A DNA stretch of 64,000 bases from Buttiauxella agrestis (GCF_900446255.1 NZ_UIGI01000001.1:956763-1020762); one strand, 5' to 3'. Positions 38,131-52,196 are shown, numbered from the stretch's first letter. Numbers and translations: made by a program. The notes: generated by a model not told the origin, from the sequence alone.

Positions 38131-40890
38131 TTAGCTGAGCATCCGCTGGGCTTCTTTCGAAACGTTATTCATTTCATCAAGCAACTCAAGAAGCTCCGGC
38201 TCCAGGTCTTCGGGCTTCACCCCACAGCGCAACTCATGCTCTAACTGGCGGCACAAGCTTTTCAACTTTGGTACGCCGCTGTAGCTGCAACTGCCGTGAA
38301 GCTTATGAATGATATCCACTAACCCTTCCGGGTTTTCCCCTACCAATTGCTCTTCAACTTTGTTACGAACTTCAGGCAGGAAAGCTAACAGCATTTGCAG
38401 CATGTCACGCGCCAGATCCGGCTTATTCGCCGCCTGTTGCAACGCAAGCGCCCAGTCCAGCGTCTGGTTTTGCGGGCTGTTTGGCACGGTCGTTTCAACG
38501 TTCGCCACTGAGGCTGGAGCGGTAATCGCACCCGGTTGATAGCGCATCAGCAGGCTATACAATTTTTTCTCTTCGATAGGTTTGGCGAGATAGTCGTTCA
38601 TCCCGGCGCTTAACAATTTCTCTTTTTGCCCTGCCATAGCGTGTGCGGTGACGGCGATAACCGGGGTTTGCTGGTGGTGTGGCATTTGGCGAATCAGTTC
38701 ACAGGCACGTATACCGTCCATTTCCGGCATCTGAATATCCATCAAAATAATGTCTATCTGCATCTGTTTCGCACGTTCAATTGCTTGCGCCCCGCTGCCA
38801 CACAGTTCGACACTCTGAACATGATCTTCAAGCAACGCACCAATCAACTTAAGGTTTGCCGGGTTGTCATCCACGGCCATTACCGTCAACGGTAATTTTT
38901 TATTCTCAAGGCTATCGACGAGTGCCGGATTCGCATTAAAAGTGTGCTCGGCCAGTAACGGCAGCAAACGTGTCGAGGTAACAGGTTTCAGCAAGCAACC
39001 AGCAACACCTTCTTTTTTCAGCGATTCCGCATCGACCTGGCAATGGCTTGGGAGCGCCAGAATCAGGCAGTCGGTCATGGTGACGGCTTTAGCCAGTTTT
39101 GGATTGGCAATGGAAAGGGAATCGCGGAACGCCACCGGCAAACCAAACAACATAATGTCGTAGTGGGCTTCGGCGAGAGTCATAAACGTCGGGCTGTAAA
39201 TCACCTCAAGCGGCGTATTCGCCAGAATATTGAGCGTGCTTTGCGCGGCAGTGGCATTTTGCTCGATATACGCAATGCGCTTACCTGCGAGGTTTTCGGT
39301 GGAGTAACCGTCCAGAACTGCGTTGGAATTGAGATCCAGGTTGATGTAGAACCAGAAGGTAGAGCCTTGATTTGGCTGGCTATGGAATGAAATATCGCCA
39401 CCCATTTCGCTCACTAGTTTCTGCGTAATCACTAACCCAAGGCCAGTGCCGCCGTGGCGACGTGAAATACTCGCATCCGCCTGACGAAACGCCTGGAATA
39501 AACGCGACTGTTCCTGCTCGGGGATACCGATGCCGGTGTCGTGAATACGCATTTCTACCTGGACTTTATTGTTGCCCTGCGAGCGTTTTTCGACCACCAG
39601 ATCGATATTCCCGCTTTCGGTAAATTTAATCGCATTCCCCACCAGATTCGTCACCACCTGCTGCAAACGCAGCGGGTCGCCAATCACGTTATCCGGTACA
39701 TCATTCTTAATGTGGAGTGTCAGCTCCAGACCTTTGTCATGTGCCGAATGCGCCAGCAACGTCACCACTTCGTCGAGCGTATTGCGCAGCGGGAAGGGAA
39801 TACTTTCGAGGATCAATTTGCCCGCTTCCAGCTTCGAGAAGTCGAGCACGTCGTTGATAATCGTCAGTAAGTTATTCGCTGAACGTTCAATGGTATGCAA
39901 GTGATCGCGCTGCGTGGCGTTCAGATCGGTTTTTAGCGTCAGACGGGTAAAACCAATCACGCCATTTAACGGGGTGCGCAGTTCGTGAGACATATTCGCG
40001 AGGAATTCAGACTTAATACGTGCCGCTTCCTGGGCGCGTTTCTTCGCCAAATCCAGCTCCACGTTCTGGATTTCCATCTGCTCCAGCGTTTCGCGCAAGT
40101 CAGATGTCGCCTGGTCAATATTGTGCTGCATCTCTTCGTGATAAGCGGTTAGCGACATCGCCATCGAATTGATACCATTTTTCAGCATATCTAATTCGCC
40201 GAGCATAAAACCTTCCACCCGGCTGTCGAGCTGCCCGCGCCTGATTCGGTCAACGGTATTCACCATATTGCGAATCGGGCCGGTGACATCGCGCATCAGG
40301 CGATAAGCAAACAGCATGGCGATACCGACGCAGAACAACATCATCAGCGTCGAGATAAAAATTTCCCGGTATTGCTGCAAACGTACGGATTTCAGATCAA
40401 GTTCAATCGCGACATAGCCAAGCGTGTTTCCTGCGGGCTTGGCGTCAGTGACTTCTGATTCATCGGGTGAATAGCTCTCAGAAATAATCGGCGTGCGCAG
40501 GATAATGGAATCGCCATAGCGCGTGATGCTCAAGCTGTGCGGCGGTTTTTCGTTGTTCGGCAACTTGAGTGCGGACGCATTGAGCTGATAATTAGAGGTG
40601 ACAAACAGTTTATTGTTTTCATCGAAAACCGAAATTGCCCGCACAATATCAGAATGGCGGCGGTGCAGAACGCTGACCAACTGGCGAATCGACTCGCGGC
40701 TGTGGAAGCTCATACCGTATTCACTCGCAACCGCCAGCGGCTCGATGATATTGGCGCCGGAATCTTCTAACTGACGCTGCAAGTCATTGTAACGATGGAC
40801 GACAAAAAAGATGCTGAGCAATAAACCGATCATTAATGTCGGCGCCAGAATCAGGATCATCATGCGTGCGCGCAGGCTGTAGTTGGTCAT
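38131..40890 (-). CDS. barA: Hybrid sensor histidine kinase BarA
   Basis: 919 residues from the ATG at 40890 ([20 protein letters not shown]), one more than in E. coli; longer in-frame starts would run into rlmD. Two membrane segments (about 10-30 and 175-200) flank a periplasmic sensor, then HAMP (about 200-255), HisKA with [15 protein letters not shown] (phospho-His near 302), ATPase ([19 protein letters not shown]), a receiver with [12 protein letters not shown] (Asp near 718) and a C-terminal HPt with [12 protein letters not shown] (His near 861). This complete phosphorelay passes phosphate to UvrY, which turns on csrB; csrB is in this window. Confidence 0.96.
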   Translation of the reverse strand: MTNYSLRARMMILILAPTLMIGLLLSIFFVVHRYNDLQRQLEDSGANIIEPLAVASEYGMSFHSRESIRQLVSVLHRRHSDIVRAISVFDENNKLFVTSNYQLNASALKLPNNEKPPHSLSITRYGDSIILRTPIISESYSPDESEVTDAKPAGNTLGYVAIELDLKSVRLQQYREIFISTLMMLFCVGIAMLFAYRLMRDVTGPIRNMVNTVDRIRRGQLDSRVEGFMLGELDMLKNGINSMAMSLTAYHEEMQHNIDQATSDLRETLEQMEIQNVELDLAKKRAQEAARIKSEFLANMSHELRTPLNGVIGFTRLTLKTDLNATQRDHLHTIERSANNLLTIINDVLDFSKLEAGKLILESIPFPLRNTLDEVVTLLAHSAHDKGLELTLHIKNDVPDNVIGDPLRLQQVVTNLVGNAIKFTESGNIDLVVEKRSQGNNKVQVEMRIHDTGIGIPEQEQSRLFQAFRQADASISRRHGGTGLGLVITQKLVSEMGGDISFHSQPNQGSTFWFYINLDLNSNAVLDGYSTENLAGKRIAYIEQNATAAQSTLNILANTPLEVIYSPTFMTLAEAHYDIMLFGLPVAFRDSLSIANPKLAKAVTMTDCLILALPSHCQVDAESLKKEGVAGCLLKPVTSTRLLPLLAEHTFNANPALVDSLENKKLPLTVMAVDDNPANLKLIGALLEDHVQSVELCGSGAQAIERAKQMQIDIILMDIQMPEMDGIRACELIRQMPHHQQTPVIAVTAHAMAGQKEKLLSAGMNDYLAKPIEEKKLYSLLMRYQPGAITAPASVANVETTVPNSPQNQTLDWALALQQAANKPDLARDMLQMLLAFLPEVRNKVEEQLVGENPEGLVDIIHKLHGSCSYSGVPKLKSLCRQLEHELRCGVKPEDLEPELLELLDEMNNVSKEAQRMLS

Positions 40891-40950
40891 GGGGTTCCGA
40901 TATGGGACAATTGAAGCAATAGTTAATATTTTGAGAGAGCATTCTGGCTC

Positions 40951-42276
40951 ATGGCGCAATTCTACTCTGCAAAGCGACGGGTTACGACTCGTCAGATCAT
41001 AACCGTGACGGTTAACGACCTTGACCCGTTTGGCCAAGGCGTCGCACGCCACAACGGTAAGGCGCTTTTTATCCAGGGCGCACTGCCTGGTGAACAGGTC
41101 GACATTACCATTACTGAAGATAAACGTAACTTTGCTCAGGCTAAAGTTAAGCGGCGTTTAAATGATAGCCCGCAACGCGCGACACCGCGTTGCCCGCATT
41201 TTGGTGTCTGTGGCGGCTGCCAGCAGCAACACGCCAGCATCGAGCTGCAACAACAAGCCAAATCCAGGGCGCTGGCCCGCATGATGGGCAAGCGTGAAAA
41301 CCCTGCGGTAGTGGACGAAATAATTTCTGGAACACCATGGGGTTATCGCCGTCGTGCGCGTTTGGGGTTGAATTACCTGGCGAAAACACAGACGTTGCAA
41401 ATGGGGTTTCGTAAATCTCAGGACAGCGAACTGGTGAATATCCAGCGTTGCCCGGTTTTGGTGCCCCAGCTTGAAGCGCTGCTGGTGCCGTTGCACGAAT
41501 GTTTAGCCAGTTTAAAAGCCGTTCGCCGTTTAGGGCATGTTGAATTGGTTCATGCCGATAATGGCCCGTTGATGGTGCTGCGTCATTTAGATGCTCTGAA
41601 TGATGATGACAGGCAAAAACTGGAACGCTTTTCGCATTCTCATGGCGTCGATCTGTTTTTCGCGCCCGACAGTGAGACACTCACGGCCCTGGGTGACGTT
41701 CAGCCCAGCTATCATTCAGACGGTCTACGCTTAACGTTCAGCCCGCGTGATTTCATTCAGGTCAATGATGGCGTGAATCAGCAAATGGTGACGCGTGCTA
41801 TTGAATGGCTGGATATTAAGCCAACCGACCGCGTGCTGGATCTGTTCTGTGGAATGGGAAACTTTACGCTCCCGCTCGCCACGCGCGCTGAAAGTGTCGT
41901 TGGGGTGGAAGGCGTTGCTGCGCTGGTAGCAAAAGCTGAATATAATGCAGAATGTAATTCGCTGAAAAATGTCACATTCTTCCATGAAAATCTGGAAGAA
42001 GATGTGACTCGTCAGCCCTGGGCTGCCCAGGGTTTTGACAAAATATTGCTCGACCCCGCACGCGCGGGTGCGCCGGGTGTCATGCAGCATGTGATTTCAC
42101 TTGCGCCAACGCGAGTGGTCTATGTTTCATGTAATCCGACCACGCTTGCCCGCGATAGCGAGGCATTGCTGGCCGCAGGCTACCAACTGCGCCAACTGGC
42201 AATGCTGGATATGTTCCCGCACACAGGGCACCTGGAATCAATGGCGCTGTTTGAGCGGTTAGATCAGGTCGAGTGA
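40951..42276 (+). CDS. rlmD: 23S rRNA m5U1939 methyltransferase RlmD
   Basis: 441 residues (E. coli 433). It has an N-terminal TRAM domain ([20 protein letters not shown]) and a [4Fe-4S] cluster motif [13 protein letters not shown] plus a later Cys in QRCPVL. The SAM-binding domain contains [16 protein letters not shown], and [13 protein letters not shown] holds the catalytic cysteine. It makes 5-methyluridine 1939 in 23S rRNA. Divergent from barA with 60 bases between the starts, and 57 bases before relA. Confidence 0.96.
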   Translation: MAQFYSAKRRVTTRQIITVTVNDLDPFGQGVARHNGKALFIQGALPGEQVDITITEDKRNFAQAKVKRRLNDSPQRATPRCPHFGVCGGCQQQHASIELQQQAKSRALARMMGKRENPAVVDEIISGTPWGYRRRARLGLNYLAKTQTLQMGFRKSQDSELVNIQRCPVLVPQLEALLVPLHECLASLKAVRRLGHVELVHADNGPLMVLRHLDALNDDDRQKLERFSHSHGVDLFFAPDSETLTALGDVQPSYHSDGLRLTFSPRDFIQVNDGVNQQMVTRAIEWLDIKPTDRVLDLFCGMGNFTLPLATRAESVVGVEGVAALVAKAEYNAECNSLKNVTFFHENLEEDVTRQPWAAQGFDKILLDPARAGAPGVMQHVISLAPTRVVYVSCNPTTLARDSEALLAAGYQLRQLAMLDMFPHTGHLESMALFERLDQVE

Positions 42277-42333
42277 TTTGATACATACCCGATAAAGTTC
42301 AAGGCGTAGGGTATACACCGAAGAGGATGGACA

Positions 42334-44562
42334 ATGGTTGCGGTAAGAAGTGCACATCTCAATAAAGCTGGCGAATTTGCGCCCGACAGATGGATTGCGA
42401 GCCTCGGGATCACTAACCAGCAGTCATGTGAACGCTTAGCCGAAACCTGGCGGTATTGCGAGCAACAGACGAAAGGCCACCCGAACGCAGAGCTGCTGTT
42501 GTGGCGCGGCGTCGAGATGGTGGAAATTCTGTCGATGTTGAGTATGGACAACGACACCCTACGTGCCGCTTTGCTGTTCCCGTTGGCAGATGCAGGTGTC
42601 GTGACCGAAGAAGTGATGCGCGAAAGCATTGATAACCAGGTTGTGACGCTGATTCATGGTGTGCGCGACATGGCGGCTATTCGCCAACTGAAAGCGGCCC
42701 ACACCGATTCCGTTTCTGCTGAACAAGTCGATAACGTTCGTCGCATGTTGCTGGCGATGGTCGATGATTTCCGCTGCGTGGTCATCAAACTTGCCGAACG
42801 CATCGCGCACCTTCGTGAAGTGAAGGACGCGCCGGAAGACGAACGCGTACTGGCGGCAAAAGAGTGCACCAATATTTATGCACCTCTCGCCAACCGCCTC
42901 GGTATCGGTCAACTCAAGTGGGAACTGGAAGATTACTGCTTCCGTTACCTGCATCCTGATGAATACAAACGTATTGCTAAATTGCTGCACGAGCGTCGAA
43001 TAGACCGTGAGCATTACATCGACGAATTCGTTAGTGCGCTGCGTAAATCGATGAAAGAAGAGGGTGTTAAGGCTGAAGTGTATGGCCGCCCGAAACACAT
43101 CTACAGCATCTGGCGCAAGATGCAGAAGAAATCCCTCGCCTTTGACGAGTTGTTTGACGTGCGTGCGGTGCGCGTGGTGGCTGAACGTTTGCAGGATTGC
43201 TACGCAGCGCTCGGTATCGTGCACACGCATTACCGCCATATGCCCGATGAGTTTGACGACTATGTTGCCAACCCCAAACCGAACGGTTATCAGTCGATTC
43301 ATACCGTAGTATTGGGACCAAACGGCAAAACCATTGAAATTCAGATCCGCACTAAGCAGATGCATGAAGAGTCGGAACTGGGTGTGGCGGCGCACTGGAA
43401 ATACAAAGAAGGCAATGCCAAGAGCGGTAGTTCAGGTCATGAAGATCGCATCGCGTGGCTGCGTAAACTGATCGCCTGGCAAGAAGAAATGGCGGACTCC
43501 GGCGAGTTGCTGGACGAAGTGCGCAGTCAGGTATTCGACGATCGCGTGTATGTGTTTACGCCGAAAGGCGACGTGGTGGATTTACCGGCGGGTTCTACGC
43601 CGCTGGACTTTGCCTACCATATTCATAGCGATGTTGGGCATCGTTGTATTGGCGCGAAAATCGGTGGGCGCATCGTACCGTTTACCTATCAGTTGCAAAT
43701 GGGCGATCAAATTGAAGTCATCACCCAGAAGCAGCCGAATCCAAGCCGTGACTGGTTAAATCCGAACCTCGGTTACATCACCACCAGCCGCGGGCGTGCC
43801 AAAATCCACAACTGGTTCCGTAAACAAGATCGCGACAAAAACATTCTGGCCGGGCGTCAGATCCTTGATGATGAAATTGAACATCTGGGTATCAGCCTGA
43901 AAGAGGCCGAAAAGTCACTGTTGCCGCGCTACAACTTCAATGACATCGAAGAGTTGCTGGCGGCCATTGGCGGCGGGGATATTCGTCTTAACCAGATGAG
44001 TAACTACCTGCAAGCGCAGTTTAATAAGCCAACGGCGGCTGAACAGGATGAGCAAGCCCTTCGCCAGCTCGAGAAGAAATCCTACGCGCCACAATCGCGC
44101 AGCAAAGATAACGGGCGTGTGGTGGTGGAAGGCGTTGGCAACCTGATGCACCACATTGCGCGTTGCTGCCAGCCGATTCCGGGTGATGAGATTGTTGGTT
44201 TTATTACTCAGGGGCGCGGAATTTCTATTCACCGTGCCGACTGCGACCAGCTTGCGGAACTGCAATCACACGCGCCAGAACGTATCGTTGATGCGGTGTG
44301 GGGCGAAAGCTACTCCAGCGGTTATTCGCTGGTGGTGCGTGTTACCGCCAATGACCGCAGCGGCTTGTTGCGCGATATCACAACCATTCTGGCGAATGAA
44401 AAGGTGAACGTATTGGGCGTTGCGAGCCGCAGCGACACCAAACAGCAACTGGCGACCATCGATATGAATATCGAAATCTACAACCTGCAAGTGCTGGGCC
44501 GGGTATTGGGCAAACTGAATCAGGTGCCTGATATTATCGACGCGAAGCGCTTGCACGGCTGA
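42334..44562 (+). CDS. relA: GTP pyrophosphokinase RelA ((p)ppGpp synthetase I)
   Basis: 742 residues (E. coli 744). In order: a degenerate HD domain (no intact HD pair; LFPLADAGVVTEEVMRES), synthetase domain with GRPKHIYSIWRKMQKKSL and NPKPNGYQSIHTVV, TGS (VYVFTPKGDVVDLPAGSTPL), a zinc-finger region with HHIARCCQPIPGDEIVGF, and a C-terminal ACT domain. It is ribosome-bound and makes the stringent-response alarmone when uncharged tRNA enters the A site. It is followed by mazG without mazEF between. Confidence 0.97.
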   Translation: MVAVRSAHLNKAGEFAPDRWIASLGITNQQSCERLAETWRYCEQQTKGHPNAELLLWRGVEMVEILSMLSMDNDTLRAALLFPLADAGVVTEEVMRESIDNQVVTLIHGVRDMAAIRQLKAAHTDSVSAEQVDNVRRMLLAMVDDFRCVVIKLAERIAHLREVKDAPEDERVLAAKECTNIYAPLANRLGIGQLKWELEDYCFRYLHPDEYKRIAKLLHERRIDREHYIDEFVSALRKSMKEEGVKAEVYGRPKHIYSIWRKMQKKSLAFDELFDVRAVRVVAERLQDCYAALGIVHTHYRHMPDEFDDYVANPKPNGYQSIHTVVLGPNGKTIEIQIRTKQMHEESELGVAAHWKYKEGNAKSGSSGHEDRIAWLRKLIAWQEEMADSGELLDEVRSQVFDDRVYVFTPKGDVVDLPAGSTPLDFAYHIHSDVGHRCIGAKIGGRIVPFTYQLQMGDQIEVITQKQPNPSRDWLNPNLGYITTSRGRAKIHNWFRKQDRDKNILAGRQILDDEIEHLGISLKEAEKSLLPRYNFNDIEELLAAIGGGDIRLNQMSNYLQAQFNKPTAAEQDEQALRQLEKKSYAPQSRSKDNGRVVVEGVGNLMHHIARCCQPIPGDEIVGFITQGRGISIHRADCDQLAELQSHAPERIVDAVWGESYSSGYSLVVRVTANDRSGLLRDITTILANEKVNVLGVASRSDTKQQLATIDMNIEIYNLQVLGRVLGKLNQVPDIIDAKRLHG

Positions 44563-44630
44563 TTTATTGCCCCTCACCCGCCTCTTTCTTCACGGAAAGG
44601 GGCGGGTTGTTTTATTCACAAGGATCCAAA

Positions 44631-45422
44631 ATGAATCAAATTACCCGCCTTCTGGGCATTATGAAGCGTCTGCGTGACCCAGAAACAGGCTGCCCATGGG
44701 ACCGTGAGCAAACCTTCGCCACCATCGCGCCTTACACGCTGGAAGAAACCTACGAAGTGCTTGATGCCATCAACCGCGAAGATTTTGACGATTTACGCGG
44801 TGAGCTGGGTGATTTGCTGTTCCAGGTCGTGTTTTACGCGCAAATGGCCCAGGAAGAAGGACGCTTTGATTTCGACGATATCTGCAAAGCTATCAGCGAC
44901 AAACTCGAACGCCGCCACCCGCACATTTTTGCCGACGGCACCGCCGGAAACAGTGCCGAAGTGTTAGAGCGTTGGGAACAAATCAAAAGTGATGAGCGTG
45001 CGGAAAAAGCGCAGCATTCGGCGTTAGACGATATTCCTCACGCGTTACCTGCATTGATGCGCGCGCATAAAATCCAGAAACGTTGTTCGACGGTGGGTTT
45101 TGACTGGACCACGCTTGGCCCGGTTTTAGACAAAGTCTATGAAGAAATCGATGAAGTGATGCATGAGGCAAAACAAGCCGTCGTTGACGAAGCAAAACTG
45201 GAAGAAGAAGTCGGTGATTTATTGTTCGCCACCGTCAATTTAGCACGCCATTTAGGCACCAAAGCTGAGACGGCATTACAAAAAGCCAACCTGAAGTTTG
45301 AGCGTCGTTTCCGCGAAGTGGAAAGGATTATTGCTGACAGGGGCCTGACAATGACCGGAGTTGACCTGGAAATCATGGAACAAGTCTGGCAGCAGGTTAA
45401 ACGCCAGGAAACTGAAATTTAA
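44631..45422 (+). CDS. mazG: Nucleoside triphosphate pyrophosphohydrolase MazG
   Basis: 263 residues from the ATG at 44631, equal to E. coli MazG, with AAGGATCC just upstream. Two MazG domains are visible: PWDREQTFATIAPYTLEETY with the EExxE-type helices (EETYEVLDAI), and later YEEIDEVMHEAKQ with EEEVGDLLFATVNLARH. It hydrolyses NTPs and dNTPs to the monophosphate. In E. coli mazE and mazF lie between relA and mazG; the gap here (44563-44630) is only 68 bases and holds no toxin-antitoxin genes. Confidence 0.95.
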   Translation: MNQITRLLGIMKRLRDPETGCPWDREQTFATIAPYTLEETYEVLDAINREDFDDLRGELGDLLFQVVFYAQMAQEEGRFDFDDICKAISDKLERRHPHIFADGTAGNSAEVLERWEQIKSDERAEKAQHSALDDIPHALPALMRAHKIQKRCSTVGFDWTTLGPVLDKVYEEIDEVMHEAKQAVVDEAKLEEEVGDLLFATVNLARHLGTKAETALQKANLKFERRFREVERIIADRGLTMTGVDLEIMEQVWQQVKRQETEI

Positions 45423-45632
45423 CGCGTTTTTGTGGTCAAGCGCTTTTTATGGCAATTCCAATTTAACAAGCGCTTGATTTACGTCAAAAACATTTATGCC
45501 AAACGGGCTATTTTCATTGCCCTGACAAAGCGCGAGGTCAGGGCTTTGCAGACAGAATGAAAGTTTGTGGCGCCGATACTGTTCGGGTATACTACTTTCC
45601 CGTCCTGGTACTTCCATCGTCTTTAAACCTAA

Positions 45633-47288
<1,656 letters not shown>

Positions 47289-47299
47289 GAGATAGTTAG

Positions 47300-48676
<1,377 letters not shown>

Positions 48677-48701
48677 TTCGTTACTGCTTTAAATTCTGAT
48701 T

Positions 48702-48728
48702 AAAAAACCCGCTTCGGCGGGTTTTTTT
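48702..48728 (+). terminator. eno terminator
   Basis: Arms AAAAAACCCGC / GCGGGTTTTTT with a TTCG tetraloop and seven T, 26 bases after the eno stop codon. Confidence 0.95.
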
Positions 48729-48846
48729 GTGCGGATTTTTCGCCAAACCTGAGCCACTCTCGCATAAACCGGGAATGCAGTTTGCGGTTGCCAGTGCTCT
48801 CGACCAGGATTAGTGGGTTATTTCACTCACAGGTCAGGAGACCGCC

Positions 48847-49863
48847 ATGAAAGCTGCAGTTGTTAACAAAGACCACTCTGTCGGCATCATAGATAAACCC
48901 GTTCGTGCCCTGAAACACGGCGAGGCATTACTGACAATGGAGTGTTGCGGTGTTTGCCACACCGATTTGCATGTGAAAAACGGAGACTTTGGTGATGTAA
49001 CCGGCATTACGCTGGGTCATGAAGGGATCGGGGTGGTGAAGTCCATCGGCCCCGGCGTCACGTCGCTGAAAGTGGGAGATCGTGCGAGTGTTGCCTGGTT
49101 CTTCCGTGGATGCGGCAATTGCGAATATTGTAATACCGGTAACGAAACGCTGTGCCGTAGCGTAACGAATGCGGGATATACCGCTGACGGCGGTATGGCT
49201 GAAGAGTGCATTGTAGTTGCCGATTACGCAGTAAAAGTCCCTGACGGCCTCGAATCCGCCGCAGCCAGTAGCGTCACCTGCGCGGGCGTGACTACTTACA
49301 AAGCGGTGAAGGTTTCCCATGTTCAACCCGGTCAGTGGATTGCGATTTACGGCCTGGGTGGCCTTGGCAACCTCGCGCTGCAATATGCGAAGAACGTCTT
49401 TAATGCCAAAGTCATTGCCATTGATGTGAATGACGCGCAGCTCGATTTTGCTAAAGAGTGCGGAGCAGATTTAGTCATCAACTCGCGCAACGAAGATGCG
49501 GCCAAAGTTATTCAGGAGAAAGTGGGCGGTGCTCATGCGGCGGTCGTCACCGCTGTAGCAAAAGCAGCGTTCAATTCGGCGGTCGATGCGGTTCGAGCTG
49601 GTGCTCGTATCGTTGCGGTCGGCCTGCCATCTGAGTCCATGAGCCTGAATATTCCGCGACTGGTGCTTGATGGTATTGAAGTCGTCGGTTCTCTGGTGGG
49701 AACCCGCATGGATTTGACTGAAGCCTTCCAGTTTGCCGCCGAAGGTAAAGTTGTGCCAAAAGTGACGATGCGTCCGCTTGAAGATATCAATGCTATTTTC
49801 AAGGAAATGGAAGAGGGCAAAATCAAAGGCCGTATGGTTATTGATTTTAAAACTAAGAAATAA
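48847..49863 (+). CDS. adhP: Zinc-dependent alcohol dehydrogenase AdhP
   Basis: 338 residues of the zinc-type medium-chain dehydrogenases. The catalytic zinc ligands are in [10 protein letters not shown] and GHEGIG, the structural zinc site is [15 protein letters not shown], and the NAD loop is [15 protein letters not shown]. The sequence follows E. coli AdhP closely (propanol-preferring, ethanol/acetaldehyde). It is monocistronic with a stem-loop behind it. It lies beside eno here, not where E. coli carries it. Confidence 0.93.
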   Translation: MKAAVVNKDHSVGIIDKPVRALKHGEALLTMECCGVCHTDLHVKNGDFGDVTGITLGHEGIGVVKSIGPGVTSLKVGDRASVAWFFRGCGNCEYCNTGNETLCRSVTNAGYTADGGMAEECIVVADYAVKVPDGLESAAASSVTCAGVTTYKAVKVSHVQPGQWIAIYGLGGLGNLALQYAKNVFNAKVIAIDVNDAQLDFAKECGADLVINSRNEDAAKVIQEKVGGAHAAVVTAVAKAAFNSAVDAVRAGARIVAVGLPSESMSLNIPRLVLDGIEVVGSLVGTRMDLTEAFQFAAEGKVVPKVTMRPLEDINAIFKEMEEGKIKGRMVIDFKTKK

Positions 49864-49876
49864 GCGTTGTCCTGGT

Positions 49877-49899
49877 TGGCCGGGGATTTCCCCCGGCCA
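49877..49899. terminator. Hairpin between convergent adhP and the M20 peptidase gene
   Basis: Nine-base GC-rich arms TGGCCGGGG / CCCCGGCCA with an ATTTC loop, followed by TGTAATTTT. Placed seven bases before the end of the converging gene, so it probably serves both. Confidence 0.75.
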
Positions 49900-49906
49900 T
49901 GTAATT

Positions 49907-51019
49907 TTAAAGCGACTGAATTACCCGCTTAAGCAGACGAATTCTCGGCTCAATGCTGTCTATCTCCAGGTATTCTGACGCGCTGTGGAACCCCGCGCCA
50001 ATCGGGCCGAAACCATCCAGTGAAGGGATGCCCAGCGCTGCGGTATGGTTAGCATCAGAACCGCCGCCAACAGATTTCCAGCGCACTTCGACTCCTTCAG
50101 CAACACCCGCTTGCTCGACAATTCGCATTAACTCTTCGGTATCAGCCGTCGGTGCCATCGCAGGTTTGTGCGCTTGTTGGTGAACGCTCGTTTTCACATC
50201 ACGCTCAAATTCACGCTGGCCATAAGCCTGGATTGCAGCATGGACTCGCGCATATTCATCGTTGTCCTGGAAGCGGACATCAACAATCATCTCCGCATGA
50301 TCCGGCACGATGTTTGCCCCCACACCACCTGAAATCACGCCGGTATTGATGGTCGTGCCTTTAGCCATATCTGCCAGTTCGCTGATTTCCAGCACCGCGC
50401 GTGCCAGCGCTTTGATCGCGGAGCGGCCCGCTTCCGGGTCGTTACCCGCATGCGCTGCCACACCTTTAAACGTTAACTTATAACCCGCGATGCCTTTACG
50501 CGCTTTAACCAGCGAACCGTCTGCCCTTGCGGCTTCACACACCAGCACACAGCGGCTGTGTTTTGCTAGTTCACCAATCCAGTGATGCGAATGCGCCGAT
50601 CCTGTTTCTTCATCCGGGTTCATTGCCACGCCAATAGACAAACGCTCAAGCGTTGTTTTATCCATCTCACGTAATGCCCAGAGAATGTTCAGCAGGCCGC
50701 TTTTCATATCTGAAACGCCTGGACCGTAAGCACGATTGCCTTCGATGCTGAATGGGCGCTCGGCCACGGTTCCAACCGGGAAGACGGTGTCCATATGCCC
50801 GACCAGCAGCACATCATAATGTTCAGCGTCTGGCTTATTGGTGGCAAATAAACCCGGGCCAACTTTTTCGCCGAGAGCGATTCGGTCGCAATGCCAGTTT
50901 TCGTTGTGATACCACTGTTGAATGATGCGGCTGACTTCCTCAACGCCATCAATCGTTGCCGTTCCACAGTCGATATTGACCAGTTTTTTCAGTTCTTGAA
51001 GGTACTGTTTCAAATCCAT
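49907..51019 (-). CDS. M20-family metallopeptidase (glutamate carboxypeptidase-like)
   Basis: 370 residues. The two-zinc M20 site is visible: GHMDTVFP, GPGVSDMKSG (bridging Asp), NPDEETGS (catalytic and metal Glu), EAARADGSLV, and GFGPIGAGFHSASEYLEI (last His). The dimerisation insert includes FKGVAAHAGNDPEAGRSA. It is a cytoplasmic carboxypeptidase or deacylase; the closest recognised type is CPG2-like glutamate carboxypeptidase. It is third in an operon with yjiH and yjiG, three bases after yjiG. In E. coli that place belongs to iadA (isoaspartyl dipeptidase), so a different peptidase has taken the role. Confidence 0.85.
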   Translation of the reverse strand: MDLKQYLQELKKLVNIDCGTATIDGVEEVSRIIQQWYHNENWHCDRIALGEKVGPGLFATNKPDAEHYDVLLVGHMDTVFPVGTVAERPFSIEGNRAYGPGVSDMKSGLLNILWALREMDKTTLERLSIGVAMNPDEETGSAHSHHWIGELAKHSRCVLVCEAARADGSLVKARKGIAGYKLTFKGVAAHAGNDPEAGRSAIKALARAVLEISELADMAKGTTINTGVISGGVGANIVPDHAEMIVDVRFQDNDEYARVHAAIQAYGQREFERDVKTSVHQQAHKPAMAPTADTEELMRIVEQAGVAEGVEVRWKSVGGGSDANHTAALGIPSLDGFGPIGAGFHSASEYLEIDSIEPRIRLLKRVIQSL

Positions 51020-51022
51020 GTC

Positions 51023-51490
51023 TTACTCCAGAATCATCAGTCGCATAATTAACATGGCGCCAAATGCGTTCAGCACCGAAATTGCGATCATTAAGGGAAT
51101 ACGTTTTGCCGGAATGCCAACCACGCCAAGGATGCGGCCAGCATATTGCACTTGAGAGCCCATCAGATAAATGGCAGGGGCGAGAATGGCAAGATGAGCA
51201 CCGGTGAGAATGCCTTTTTCAAACAAAGTGATAGCAACACCGATTGCGCCACCCATCGACATCCAGCCACCGATGAGAACCGCAGCCGCTTCGCCAGGCA
51301 GGCCAAAAACTTTCATCAACGGGCCAAATATCCAGGCCAGGCCGTTCAGTGCACCAGTGATTTGTAGAGCGTAAATAATAATGAATGCCATCAGCACGTT
51401 AGGAAGGGTGCTGGTGGTCGCGATATTCCAGCCTTTGCGGGCACCCGCGACGAACACATCGGTGATCATCGTCTTAGCGGTATCAGCCAT
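51023..51490 (-). CDS. yjiG: YjiG-family inner-membrane protein (SpmB-like, nucleoside-recognition fold)
   Basis: 155 residues from the ATG at 51490 (MADTAKTMITDVFVAGARKG), four to five membrane segments. The Gate/SpmB-type signature is clear: LPNVLMAFIIIYALQITG, GLPGEAAAVLIGGWMSMGGA and MGSQVQYAGRILG. It overlaps yjiH by 8 bases. YjiH and YjiG are two halves of one transporter-like unit; the substrate is unknown. The link to a peptidase suggests peptides or amino-acid derivatives. Confidence 0.85.
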   Translation of the reverse strand: MADTAKTMITDVFVAGARKGWNIATTSTLPNVLMAFIIIYALQITGALNGLAWIFGPLMKVFGLPGEAAAVLIGGWMSMGGAIGVAITLFEKGILTGAHLAILAPAIYLMGSQVQYAGRILGVVGIPAKRIPLMIAISVLNAFGAMLIMRLMILE

Positions 51491-52196
51491 GTTGCACCTC
51501 CACACTCTGTTTGCGCTCTGTGACGTTAAGAATCAGGCGCATCACATTCGCCCCAACGATTTTCATGATGAACATCACCGCGACGCACAGGCCGATGGAT
51601 GCTGGAACAGCACTCGTTCCGTCAATGGCAATCAGCGTAAACAGCACGGCACCGGAGGAGAAAAAGTTGGTTATCATGGCGCCCGCAGAAAACTGGAACA
51701 TAGTGAAGATCGTTTTTTCTTTGTCGGTTATCTGCCCTTCATCGGCTAACACGCGAGTGAGCGAGGCGCCTACATCGGTACTTTGCAGACTGCCAATCAG
51801 CGCAAGGCCGGTGGAACCTGGAATACCGAGAAGTGGGCGTAACAGAGGTGTCAGCAATTTACGAGCAGCATTCAGTGCACCGTAATGCTCAAGTACGTTT
51901 ATCATCCCCAGCGCAAACATCACCGCTGGAATCAGGCCAAAGGCGAACAGGAAACCGTCCATTGCGCCATGCCCACCCTTACCGCGAAAAGCACTTTTGG
52001 CCGCGTCGACCGCGTCTCCCGAAAGATTGACATCGGTGACGACTTTGCCAAACGCACCGTTTAGTGTGGTGAAGTCGAAGACTCCGTACCACTCCTTGCC
52101 ACCCAACAGCCCAGAAAAGAACACCATTGCGAACAGCAACGCAATATAGGCGCCGGGCCCCACGCGTTGGTCACCTGAATGAACCGAACTTTCCAT
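51483..52196 (-). CDS. yjiH: YjiH-family inner-membrane protein (SpmA-like, Gate domain)
   Basis: 237 residues with about six membrane segments. The family blocks are GKEWYGVFDFTTLNGAFG, GHGAMDGFLFAFGLIPAVMF, GIPGSTGLALIGSLQSTDVG and FQFSAGAMITNFFSSGAV. First gene of yjiH-yjiG-M20 peptidase. The gap 52197-52468 to queE has no gene I can support and must hold both promoters. Confidence 0.86.
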   Translation of the reverse strand: MESSVHSGDQRVGPGAYIALLFAMVFFSGLLGGKEWYGVFDFTTLNGAFGKVVTDVNLSGDAVDAAKSAFRGKGGHGAMDGFLFAFGLIPAVMFALGMINVLEHYGALNAARKLLTPLLRPLLGIPGSTGLALIGSLQSTDVGASLTRVLADEGQITDKEKTIFTMFQFSAGAMITNFFSSGAVLFTLIAIDGTSAVPASIGLCVAVMFIMKIVGANVMRLILNVTERKQSVEVQHG

